Origin: Diploptera punctata
Lineage: Eukaryota; Arthropoda; Insecta; Blattodea; Blaberidae
NCBI GenBank assembly: GCA_030220185.1
Contig: JASPKZ010004561.1
Coordinates: 45,001-109,000, forward strand
Reading direction: 5' to 3'
DNA length: 64,000 nt
Shown: positions 41,313-51,260 of the stretch, piece by piece
How the letters are laid out: each line of letters begins with the position of its first letter
How positions within the stretch are numbered: position 1 is the first letter of the stretch
Program-made: the position numbers and the translations under genes
Notes under the pieces: generated by a model
What the model saw: only the letters and a program-made list of their open reading frames with translations
Database searches by the model: none
What the model was told of the DNA's origin: nothing

Positions 41313-41639
41313 TATAAATTCTGTGATAACTTCAACTTCTTTTTTATAGATGCTACTGAAATATGACGTGAGTATTCATTTTTCGAGTTATCGATTCGCC
41401 TAGTTTTTTGTAAAGATGATTTATATCGGATATCCAATAATAAGGATTTAAGTAGGTAAAGATACCATAGCTTGAGATAAATAGATTTGAACTGAGATAA
41501 TTTTGTTTGAAGGCGATGTTACCTGAATGTTGCATAGCTATGATATTACAAGAACCGAGCGAGTGGATTCACATCGTAAGGTTCAGATTCGTATTCAGGG
41601 AGTCTCGGGTTCAAATTTCGGGGCCATTTTTTTTCTCAT
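41313..41639. other. Mostly unrecognised, one tRNA-like relic
   Basis: 41560-41630 has SINE-head features (GAGCGAGTGGATTCA, B-box-like CGGGTTCAAATTTCG). Otherwise no feature. Confidence 0.35.
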
Positions 41640-42250
41640 CCGATAAGATAAAATCTGGCTTGGAATTTAATTCATCATCATAGTACATTCACGAATTTAG
41701 GCCATTTGTTGACCTGTTTCGGCCTCAAGAGAAACACCATCTAGAAGTCTTTTGAGTGGAAGTCCTGGTCTTCTTCTTCCTGCAGGTTGATATCTTAACA
41801 TTTGTTTGGGTATTCTGTGATCTTCCATTCGATGAACATGTTGCATCCATCTTGACTTATAATCAGAAATTTTGTTTTCTAAAGATTCCATGTGTAATTC
41901 TTCTAAGATGTCTTCATTTTTTTGTGATCTAGTAGTGTGTATCCTGCAGTCCTCCGAAGATATCTCATTTCAGCAGATCTAAGTCTCTGTATATCCTTCT
42001 GTTTCAACGTCCATACTTCGCTACCATACAAAAGAGTTGGAAGAGCCAGTGTTTTATACACTTTCAGTCTTGAATGCTTTTGGACTAACTGTGGCTTGAA
42101 GATAGAATTTATTAACCCTAAAATTCTTTTAAAAATTTAGATATTTTTGCATTTACATCCTTTTCTTCTTCATATGAGACATTGCATCCTAGATATGTAA
42201 AATTATTCACCTGCTCCAAAATTGTATTGTCCAGTACAATTTTACTTCTG
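41640..42250 (-). pseudogene. LINE-D 3' fragment
   Basis: Minus strand: MRYLRRTAGYTLLDHKK-like codons near 41960-41915, SDYKSRWMQHVHRMEDHRIP, GRRRPGLPLKRLLDGVSLEA and on to the stop near 41697, then a 3' end TGGCCTAAATTCGTGAATGT. Almost the same sequence recurs at 59625-59900. Confidence 0.75.
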
Positions 42251-42339
42251 GAATTTAATTATTATTCGTAATTCAACGCTAATAAACATTCTATAATAGT
42301 ACAAAAATTGAACCAGTGAACTTTCGTAAAATATATTGC

Positions 42340-42601
42340 TGAAGGTAATAAGCTGGAAGGTCGTAAGATTGATTCCAAACGGGATAGGGATTTTTAAATT
42401 CTCTTAAATCTCTGACACCAACATAGTCATAGGATTGATTCAACCTCTAAAAAAATAGCTTGAGATGCATATTCAAAGGTAAAGACTACCGTTCGCAAGG
42501 GCTGCAATCTCGATCGATTATTTACAAGGAGGGTGACTTAATCTTCTATTACATAAGGACCTTCTATGTCCTGTAGTGGACTCACTTTACCTTTTTAAAT
42601 A

Positions 42602-42640
<39 letters not shown>
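42340..42640 (+). mobile_element. Degenerate SINE-A and (ATT)n
   Basis: GGAAGGTCGTAAGATTGATTCC, GGGATAGGGATTTTTAAA and the end GACTCACTTTACCTTT align with SINE-A at 30095-30390. (ATT)n follows at 42601-42640. Confidence 0.6.
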
Positions 42641-42642
<2 letters not shown>

Positions 42643-42785
42643 GACATGTGGCACTATGGGAGATGAAACAAGAGCATGGAAGCTTCTGGAAGTGACTAAT
42701 TTGAATATGGCAAGAGACAGGTTGGCATGGAGGAGAATTGTTGAGAAGGCCAAAACTTTCACTTTTGAAGTTGTCGTGCCTTAAG
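42641..42785 (+). pseudogene. LINE-H 3' end
   Basis: CATGGAGGAGAATTGTTGAG and AACTTTCACTTTTGAAGTTG match, in complement, 58560-58660 and 38115-38190; shared 3' end of a LINE. Confidence 0.6.
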
Positions 42786-43394
42786 ATGATTTTATTACAG
42801 AACCTTAGCCATGTCTTACATCTGAAATCCATTATAAAGTCATTCACATTTTTTTAAATGTTTATTAGAAATGGCTGTACACTAACATCACTCTTCCTAA
42901 CCTAACAAATCTTAGAATTTTATCACTTCTAGTAGGTTTATCTTTGAAAGTAGATTCACATTAAAAACATAAACAAGCTTTAATTTACTTACAAATTAGA
43001 GTAAAATAAAAACTAAGTAATGATTTTCAACTTTCGATAATATATATTTTTTACAGTACCGTCTACATATAACGAAAGGATAGCAGTTAAAAATTGCTAA
43101 TTTCCCATAATCTCGACTGAACACGCCGTGCGCCTTGCATTTGTTTTATTTAGTTACGTATTCTGTTACTACGAAACAGCGCTACCATTTTAGTTTGCTC
43201 ATTGTAGTTCATCGTAAACGACCGAAAATTTTTAGATGTCTCTGTACTTAGTTTTCTCTCTATTCGGGTGCCTTGTGGATCACATGCCATTCATGACATC
43301 TACAAATAAGGTAACTAAATTAACTTGGTCTAGTAATTCCTAACAAGGGAGAGGCTATGGCTCAACATTGGGCTATGCAATTATATAAGTGTTT
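42786..43394. other. Mostly unrecognised
   Basis: One open stretch at 43236-43310 (MSLYLVFSLFGCLVDHMPFM...) ends at AAG-GTAACT and looks like a signal-peptide exon, but no second exon is visible. Confidence 0.25.
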
Positions 43395-43586
43395 GAATTG
43401 GATAACACTGGGGTACCGACACAGAGTTCTGGGTTCGAATCCCGTCCAGGCATTTATTTTTCTTATCATGTCATATTAAGCTTGCATTGCTCAATGTCAA
43501 CAATTTAATTATAACATCGATAAAGTGTCACTGCTATAAAGTAAAAATATCCTCTTTAATTTGTTTACTTGTTACAGTCCATCTAG

Positions 43587-43622
<36 letters not shown>

Positions 43623-43650
43623 GAAAAAAATAAGTGTTTGAATTGGATTC

Positions 43651-43720
43651 GCCTGGTGGTGTAATGGATAACACGCTGGGGTACCGACCCAGAGATCCGG
43701 GTTCGAATCCCGTCCAGGCA
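43651..43720 (+). tRNA. tRNA-like unit 1, apparent anticodon ACC
   Basis: GCCTGG/CCAGGC acceptor, D arm with GGTGTAATGGATAACAC, anticodon stem CTGGG/CCCAG with loop GTACCGA, T arm GGGTTCGAATCCC. ACC (Gly box) is not used by normal eukaryotic tRNA-Gly, so probably a tRNA-derived repeat. Confidence 0.45.
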
Positions 43721-43895
43721 TGTATGTTTCTTATCATGTCATATTAATCTTGCATTGCTCAATGTCAAAAATATTTAATTATAACATCGATAAAGCGTCA
43801 CTGCTTTAATTTGCTTACTTGTTATAGTCAGCTACTAGGTGGCAGTGAAGAACGAGTTCTCGCGACATCTAGTAATAAGTGTTTGAATTGGATTC

Positions 43896-43965
43896 GCCTG
43901 GTGGTGTAATGGATAACACGCTGGGGTACCGACCCAGAGATCCGGGCTCGAATCCCGTCCAGGCA
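43896..43965 (+). tRNA. tRNA-like unit 2, apparent anticodon ACC
   Basis: Same as unit 1 except GGGCTCGAATCCC in the T arm, which disturbs the B box T. Confidence 0.4.
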
Positions 43966-44140
43966 TTTATGTTTCTTATCATGTCATATTAATCTTGCAT
44001 TGCTCAATGTCAAAAATATTTAATTATAACATCGATAAAGCGTCACTGCTTTAATTTGCTTACTTGTTATAGTCAGCTACTAGGTGGCAGTGAAGAACGA
44101 GTTCTCGCGACATCTAGTAATAAGTGTTTGAATTGGATTC

Positions 44141-44210
44141 GCTTGGTGGTGTAATGGATAACACGCTGGGGTACCGACCCAGAGATCCGGGCTCGAATCC
44201 CGTCCAGGCA
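44141..44210 (+). tRNA. tRNA-like unit 3, apparent anticodon ACC
   Basis: As unit 2, with GCTTGG replacing GCCTGG, leaving a T-G pair in the acceptor stem. Confidence 0.4.
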
Positions 44211-44385
44211 TTTATGTTTCTTATCATGTCATATTAATCTTGCATTGCTCAATGTCAAAAATATTTAATTATAACATCGATAAAGCGTCACTGCTTTAAT
44301 TTGCTTACTTGTTATAGTCAGCTACTAGGTGGCAGTGAAGAACGAGTTCTCGCGACATCTAGTAATAAGTGTTTGAATTGGATTC

Positions 44386-44455
44386 GCTTGGTGGTGTAAT
44401 GGATAACATGCTGGGGTACCGACCCAGAGATCCGGGTTCGAATCCCGTCCAGGCA
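44386..44455 (+). tRNA. tRNA-like unit 4, apparent anticodon ACC
   Basis: As unit 3 but with the GGGTTCGAATCCC B box restored and AACATG in place of AACACG in the D-arm region. Confidence 0.4.
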
Positions 44456-44625
44456 TTTATGTTTCTTATCATGTCATATTAATCTTGCATTGCTCAATGT
44501 CAAAAATATTTAATTATAACATCGATAAAGCGTCACTGCTTTAATTTGCTTACTTGTTATAGTCAGCTACTAGGTGGCAGTGAAGAACGAGTTCTCGCGA
44601 CGTCTAGTAATAATGGAGAATATAA

Positions 44626-44630
<5 letters not shown>

Positions 44631-44677
<47 letters not shown>
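44631..44677. repeat. (TA)n microsatellite
   Basis: About 23 TA units right after the tandem array. Confidence 0.9.
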
Positions 44678-44679
<2 letters not shown>

Positions 44680-45522
44680 CTTAAAAATAATGAGGAATTT
44701 TACTAGAGGTACAAGCTAAATTTTGAAAACAATGTCGATTAGTTCCCAATATATAAATTCCATCCATTCCCTAATTAAGATCTGGAGCCATCATATGGTA
44801 TACTGTACCCCTAATTCCTTTTAATGCTGGAATATGAGCGCAAAATGCAAACAACTCGATATTTTTCGTCTCAGACACTGGGAAAATAACTTTAACAAAC
44901 GATACTAGGTATCTTTCCGCATCTCAAATTGCTTATCTCTAACCAGATGCATTGTTTCGGGTTTAATAAAGTTACAACCTAACAGACCACGTGCAAACGT
45001 TGACACTCGGTGTTGTAGGACAAGTTATGGCTTCAATTTAATAATAATAATAACAACAAACGCGTGAATTGTTGTAACAACTTTATCAACTCAGCTCTTA
45101 GCGTTATCACTGTGAATTACGTCATGGTTATTTACGAGGAAAGATGTGGGTTGTGGTCCCAGTTTCCCCACAACCACATTGCGAACAGGATGCCTTCTTC
45201 GAACCCAAAGTGAAATAACAACCTTCATAACAGTAAGTACATTTTAGTCAAGTTTTGTTCAGATAATTATTTTAAGTGTCTTTATCTTCATTGTCACGGG
45301 TTGTAAATATTTCTTGTCAACGTTTCCTGAAAGCATGTGTGTTAAAAACAATTAGAGATGATTAAATTTGAATTTATAAATTAGCTTAATTAAAAACAAG
45401 AGTTTTCCGTGATTCACAAATACACATTGATCATTATTCCGTTCTTTTATGTGCAAAACTTTCTGAAGAATAAAAGCAAATTAGATTGAGCTATAAACAT
45501 GGATAGATTTATGGTTCAGGTT
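44680..45522. other. Mostly unrecognised, possible 5' exon
   Basis: Around 45110-45235 the base composition is more balanced, with TTACGTCA (CRE-like) at 45118-45125 and a strong donor (ACA-GTAAGTAC) at about 45232. This could be a non-coding first exon of the + strand Unc-13-4B-type gene; speculative. Confidence 0.2.
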
Positions 45523-46333
45523 ATCTTATATATAAAAATCAATGTTTCTTTGTTTGTTGGTTTGTTTGCTTGTTTGTATCCTATGCGCGGCCATACTGTT
45601 GATCCGATTTTGATGTTTTTTTTCAAAATGTTCAGGAGATTCCCGGGATGAACATAGGCTATAAGAGAGTTGTGATATTCAAGCCCTTCACCCCTAAAAA
45701 TCACCCTTTGTAGTGAAAAACGTGAAATAAAGTCCCTATTTTGACGCTTAAATGGCTTACACCAAATTAATGTACACAGAATTGAATATCTCAAAAAACT
45801 CTACAAAAAAGTCCGCTACAGCATATGTTTATCTTTTACGGATAACTCACAATAACCATTTTTGTCTTTCATTGATGCCAAGAAGATAGGAATAAGTCCA
45901 TTCCCGGACAAGTGTGCACTGCCATACTGTTCATCCGATTGAGATGGGCTTTTGAAAAATGTTCAGGGGATTCCGGGGATGAAAATAGGCTATAAGAGAG
46001 TTGTAATACTCAACCCCTTCACCGCTAAAAATCACCCTTTATAGTGAAAAAGTGAAATAAAGTTCCTATTTTGACGCTTAAATGGCTTACGCTGCCTAAT
46101 CCATAACAAATACACCAAATTAATGTACACAGAATTGAATATCTCAAAAAACTCTACAAAAAAATCCGCGACAGCATATGTTTATCTTCTACGGATAACT
46201 CACAATAACCATTTTTGTCTTTCATTGATGCCAAGAATATCGGGATAAGCAGATTCCCAAACAGTGCACAGCTGGTGGTAAAAACACATTAACATTTATT
46301 TATGAGTAGCAGCTCACGCCGGGTATTAGCTAG
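45523..46333 (+). mobile_element. Helitron-like element with internal duplication
   Basis: Begins TCTTATATATAAAAATCAATG and ends CACGCCGGGTATTAGCTAGT; a TC start, a CTAG-T end and no target duplication fit a non-autonomous Helitron. Internally a ~370-bp unit is present twice (45590-45880 and 45925-46230; shared ATAGGCTATAAGAGAGTTGT, TTTTGACGCTTAAATGGCTT). No protein. Confidence 0.6.
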
Positions 46334-47951
46334 TATTGAATAAAAATGGCAAAATTAATATCTTAATTTGATTTGACACATGAAAATAATTTAATGAGAG
46401 CTAAGCCCATGCCCACGTATTCAATTGTTTTGGAGAAAGGAAAAAAAAAATGTTATTCAAACGAACTTGTACATAACTTAATGTAACATATTGAGAAACG
46501 AATCATTTAACAGAGACTAGAAGATAGACTAAGTTACTTATTTGGGTTAAAAAAATATATTTCTTGCTTCAAAAAATCCAGGAAGGTCTATTTTATTTAA
46601 GTGTAATATTATTTTGTCGATTTTGGACATTTAAACCCATAAAAATTTATTTTTAAAAATGGCATCGCTGTGTTCTGCTAATGTGCACAGTTTTTTGTTT
46701 TCTGCATTTTCCCGTAACACTTGTATTTTTTTTTCATATTTTGGTACATTTTTTTCTGAAACTATGAAAAGATACAATAATGTTTTGGCATGGATATGCA
46801 GTTTAGAGAGCTCTATAATAATAAGGTAAATTTATGTTTGTGCTGTTGATAGTGTTTGAAATAAAAACATATAAATATGCAAAAATTTTAACAAAACGAT
46901 TTTCTGTTTTTGAATTTTTTTAAATAAATCACAATCCATATCTGAACACAAGCAAACCTTATTATTATCAAATGAACTATGGACAATAACATACTAAATT
47001 TTGGAAACAATTGGATAAGTAGTTTTTTGAGAAAATTGTACCTAGACAATACTTTTAAGAAGTTGGATTTTTTATTTTCATTTTTTTTTTCAATTTTAAA
47101 TAACTCATGAAGAAATATGTCTAAAAAGTGAATCAGAGTGTCATTATGTTCACGAAGACTTGTTTAATTAGTGACATAATTTTCATGCACATAACTTAAG
47201 AAAAAGCTGAACAAATGCTTTTTATGCGTTGCATATTTTTAAACTAAATTCCGAAACGTTGCAAATTTTTATTGAAGAACGGTAAAAATCTTTGATAGCG
47301 CTGCTATGATTCAGAAAACGTAGAAAAAATTAAAATTATGCATTTGGTTACTAATTTATATAAAATGAAATATTACAACGTGTTTACTAGTTTTAAATAC
47401 TCATCTCCAGATGCTATGACATCTCCTTCACTGTTCATGAGGCTTTGCATGTAACAGTCACCGAGAAAACATTGCAGAGTTAGCAACAGCTTGCTAATCA
47501 CACTTTCATTAACGTTCTCTTGTTTTACGTCAAAACTATTTGCAGAATTTGCGGTGTCATCAAAACGTTAATCTAAAATGTGTTATTCTTTGTTCACACA
47601 CAGATAAAATATAAATCGAGCGAGTTGGATCAGCTATGGCGTTTGTGATACGGTCTCAATGCTCAAATCCCGTTCCCAACCAATCTGATTTTTTTCTGTT
47701 TTTCCTCAGTCGACAGGGCAAATGCTGAGACAGAATTTCATTGCCAAAACTCAATTTATATTATTATTTTAAAAGAAGAAATAAAATCACTGAAATTCTT
47801 TAAAAAAAACATGATATACATTTGAAATATGCTTCCCAAATGACACATTTCAAGATCCCATACGTGGTATGATCTTAGATATTAAACCGTCTATAAATAA
47901 AAATTTAATTCTGAAAATCACACATAGGAAAGAATACATTATATAATGAAA
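46334..47951. other. AT-rich, no recognised feature
   Basis: No gene or repeat family found in ~1.6 kb. 47615-47690 has a weak tRNA-like pattern (GAGCGAGTTGGATCAGC, CTCAAATCCCGTTCC). Confidence 0.4.
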
Positions 47952-48298
47952 TGCCCGAAGGCAGGTCCTTCACTGCAATCATAGCATTTTGCTATGCTTG
48001 CAGCTTTACTAGGGAATTGTAGGTATGGTAGCTTCCCGTTTCTTTCTACACCGGTGAAGGATGATGATGATTATGATAATGATAAGGATGATAATGGTGA
48101 TGTGATAATGTTAAGTATTATAATGATGGCCATATGATTTTGGGGACCGTTTGGGCCTTAAAGTTTTCCCGACATTTGTCTTACAGGTGAGGAAAACCCC
48201 GATAAAAACCTCACCCAGAAAAACTGCCCCGACCGGGGATCGAACCCGGGCCCGCTGCGTGACAAGGCAGCACGCTACCTGGAGACCACAGCGGTGGA
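47952..48298 (-). mobile_element. SINE-D, full-length copy
   Basis: Minus strand from 48298: GTCCACCGCTGTGGTCTCCA, GGTTCGATCCCCGG, TTTTTCTGGGTGAGG; the body carries extra (GAT)n. Abuts an RTE-A copy at 48299. Confidence 0.8.
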
Positions 48299-48950
48299 CC
48301 AGTTAATAACAAATGAGGGAAATTTTGAGGTGGCTGAAATCAAATACCTAGGAACAATAATTACAAACAGGAATGAGATGCACAAAGAAATTAAACATTG
48401 ATTCAATTCTGGATTATGCATTACAGAGACTCTTGACGTCCCAACTCCTTTCCAAAAATCTTAAATTGAAAATATATAAAACTGTTATTCTGCCACTTAT
48501 ATGGATTCGAAATATGGACTCTTAGTTTAAGGGAAGAAAACATATTACGAGAATCTGAGAATAAAATTCTTAGAAAAAATTATTGGACCTAAATGGGGTC
48601 AAACTGACAGGCTGATGGAGAAAATTACATAACAGTGTGCTATATGATCTTTATAGAAAACCAGATAAAATAGCAATTAAGTCTCATAGACTGCGATAGG
48701 CAGGACATATGGTATGAATAGGGAATGAAAGAGGTGCATGGAAGCTTCATGTAGGGAAACCAGACAGAAAACATCCAGTTGGTAGACAAGAATGAGGTGG
48801 GAGAATAACATTAACCATGATATGAGGGAAGTAGAGCATACAGGGGATAACTGGGAAACATTGGCTCACGATAGAGATGTATGGAGAGCTTTACGTCTGC
48901 GCGGCTATTAATCTACGTGTTCGATAGTGTCATAGAGTTAAATAGCGGAT
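48299..48950 (+). pseudogene. Degenerate RTE-A LINE 3' end
   Basis: Plus strand; FEVAEIKYLGTIITNRNEMH is still readable, then many indels to the end near 48935 (GTTCGATAGTGTCA). Confidence 0.8.
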
Positions 48951-48977
48951 GAACCGACATTGAGAGAAATATTAATA

Positions 48978-49514
48978 ACACTGGCCAACATGATTTTTGT
49001 CTCATGAGTACCAATAGTTGTACTTAACGCAGTTTTTATCGTGTTTTTCAAATATGCATTCGGAATTTCTAAATCACCCACAGTTGTTTTATTTCAATTT
49101 CAATTAATGGATTTAAATAATTATATTTTTAATAAACTTTTTTCGTCCATCTGTCCATTGTAAAATAAAACCAAGAGCTAACTCAAATGGCTTCAGCTAT
49201 GGAAAAGAGATATCAAGGCAAATGGAATCCTAATATGCTGGCCGATTATTGTTGGACCATCAAGAGGGGTGCTCCACAGGCGAAATATAGCAGAAAATCG
49301 TCATTTCTTACTTTCTAGGTGAGTCCGAATGTTCGAATATTGTGTAGTTACGAATGTAGAAAATATTAAAGTGTTTGAAATTATAAATCCGTCTCTCGGA
49401 AACCTTGCGTGATGGAGAAAACTGATATATTTGAATTCAGGAGAAAAAATACTATCAGAATCACATATTTTTCTTTTTGAGACAAAAAGAAGTTTCTTTT
49501 TTGTTGCTCAGTGT
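48978..49514. mobile_element. MITE-C, copy 2
   Basis: Reverse-oriented relative to 36525-37054. Ends ACACTGGCCAAC and (complement) ACACTGAGCAAC, flanked by TA (TAATA before, TATT after). About 537 bp, no coding capacity. Confidence 0.75.
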
Positions 49515-49577
49515 TATTCTAGACACAATAATGGTTTGCAGTGGAAATTGTATTCACACTGTAATATTTAGTAATTT

Positions 49578-49735
49578 GGCCCCTTTTGAAGTGTAATGGT
49601 TAGCGTGTCTGTTTGGCAACACAAGGGTCCGGGTTCGATTTCCTAGTACACAACTGATTTTTTTTATTTTTTTTGTAAAGGTTCTGGAATTGGGCTCACT
49701 TAGCCCAATGAGGACAAGCGAATAGTTATATACAA
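49578..49735 (+). mobile_element. SINE-like tRNA-derived element
   Basis: GTGTAATGGTTAGCGTG (A box) and GGGTTCGATTTCC (B box), followed by a T-rich stretch and GGGCTCACTTAGCCCAATG, which can form a hairpin. Single copy. Confidence 0.5.
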
Positions 49736-49756
49736 TTTTTCTAATAACTAACTAAT

Positions 49757-50225
49757 TCACTGATTCTATCGAACTCGTAGGTTCGTGGCCGCGCGGGCAT
49801 AAGCTCTCCATACATCCCTATCCTTTTTCAAATCATCCCCTGTATAATCTACTTCTCTCAAATCATAGTCAATATCTGGTCTTGAGAATGACAGCTTGGC
49901 TGTAGAAACTTGTTGACCATTTTAAAACATTAATTGGTGAAATGGGCATATTGACTACATATATATTTTAATAGTTAATGTTATTCTCACACCTCATTCT
50001 TGATCTACCAACTGGGAGTTTTTCGTCTGGTTTTCCTACATGAAATTTCCATGCACTTCTTTCATTTCCCATTCTTGCCACATTGTCCTGTCCATCGCAG
50101 TCTACGATACTTAAGTATTCTTATTACGTCAGGCTTTCTATAAAGGTCATATAGCTCACTGTTATATAGTATTCTCCATTTACGTGCCTGCTCATCTTCC
50201 TTTGGTCCAAAAGTGTTCTTAATAA
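49757..50225 (-). pseudogene. Degenerate RTE-A LINE 3' end with insertion
   Basis: Minus strand; TCACTGATTCTATCGAACTC to about 49870, then ~100 bp of foreign DNA (49871-49972), then the remaining codons to 50225. Confidence 0.7.
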
Positions 50226-50233
50226 CTCTTATT

Positions 50234-50835
50234 ACTTACTTACTCACTGGCACTATCGAACCCGTAGGTTCATGGCCGCGCGGACATAAGCTCTCCATAC
50301 ATCCCTATCCTGAGCTAATGCTTTCCAATCATTCCCTGTATAATCTACTTCCCTCAAATCATAGTTAATGTTGTTCTCCCACCTCATTCTTGGTCTACCA
50401 ACTGGGCGTTTTCCTTCTGGCTTTCCTAGAAGTAGTTTCCATGCACATCTTTCATTCCCCATTCGCGCAACATGTCCTGCCCATCGCAGTCTACGAGACT
50501 TAACTGTTCTTATTATATTTGGCTTCCTATAAAGACCATGCAGTTCATTGTTATGTAGTCTTCTCCATTCACCTGTCTGCTCATCTCTCTTTGGTCCAAA
50601 AATTTTCCTAAGAACTTTATTCTCAAATACTCGTAATCTCCTTTCCTCCCTTAAAGTAAGAGTCCATGTTTCGCATCCATATAATATAACTGGTAGAATA
50701 ATAGTTTTATATATTTTCAGTTTAACGTTTTTTGAAAGGAGTTGGGACATCAAGAGTCTCTGCAATGCATAATAGCACGCATTTCCAGAATTGAGCCTAT
50801 GTTTAATTTCTTTGTGCATCTCATTCCTATTCCTT
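50234..50835 (-). mobile_element. RTE-A LINE 3' end with intact C-terminal frame
   Basis: Minus strand, (ACTT)n tail at 50234-50243. Open from NRNEMHKEIKHRLNSG to the stop at 50253 without lesions. Starts at a truncation near 50835; the frame is then extended artificially by microsatellite codons. Confidence 0.9.
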
Positions 50836-50879
50836 TCGAGAGAGAGATATATACTATGATGAGTGGAACATGAAATAAT

Positions 50880-50949
50880 AACTATTATTATTATTATTAT
50901 TATCATCATTATTATTATTAGCATTATTATTAATTATCATTATCATTAC

Positions 50950-50984
<35 letters not shown>

Positions 50985-50985
50985 A
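50880..50985. repeat. (ATT)n / (ATC)n microsatellite
   Basis: Trinucleotide tract between two RTE-A copies, probably an expanded LINE tail of the second copy. Confidence 0.85.
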
Positions 50986-50989
50986 ACTC

Positions 50990-51190
50990 ACTGGCACTAT
51001 CGAACCCGTAGGTTCATGGCCGCGCGGACATAAGCTCTCCATACATCCCTTTCCTGAGCTAATGTTTTCCAATCATTCCCTGTATAATCGACTTCCCTCA
51101 AATCATAGTTAATGATATTCTCCCGCATCATTCTTGGTCTAACAACTGGCGTTTTCCCTCTGGTTTTCCTATAAGAAGCTTCCATGCACA
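50990..51190 (-). mobile_element. RTE-A LINE 3' end, short copy
   Basis: Minus strand; last ~64 codons (RPRMMRENIINYDLREVDYT, MNLRVR) with a one-base loss near 51147 (ACTGGCGTTTT for ACTGGGCGTTTT). (ATT)n at its other end, 51200-51232. Confidence 0.85.
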
Positions 51191-51201
51191 TTACTATTAT
51201 T

Positions 51202-51232
<31 letters not shown>

Positions 51233-51260
51233 GCAAATAGCTTCTCACTTTATGTTACAG

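Larger units (their letters stand above)
43395..44613 (+). repeat. 245-bp tandem array carrying tRNA-like units
   Basis: Four units with exact 245-bp spacing of their tRNA-like starts (43651, 43896, 44141, 44386), plus a truncated leading unit ending at 43452. Each unit: tRNA-like core, TTTATGTTTCTTATCATGTC, TTGCATTGCTCAATGTC, ATCGATAAAGCGTCACTG, AGCTACTAGGTGGCAGTGAA, GAACGAGTTCTCGCGACATC. The first flank blocks are the same as those next to the tRNA-like sequence at 14717. A (TA)n interrupts the array at 43585-43616. Confidence 0.9.

Noticed and set aside
14717..44455. Functional tRNA genes
   Set aside because: Anticodons ATC and ACC are not normal eukaryotic isoacceptors, and AGA lacks the Ser variable arm; all sit in repeats. 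Kept as tRNA-like entries with reduced confidence.
43395..44613. CRISPR-like array of evenly spaced repeats
   Set aside because: Units are 245 bp, nearly identical throughout, tRNA-like, and the genome is eukaryotic.
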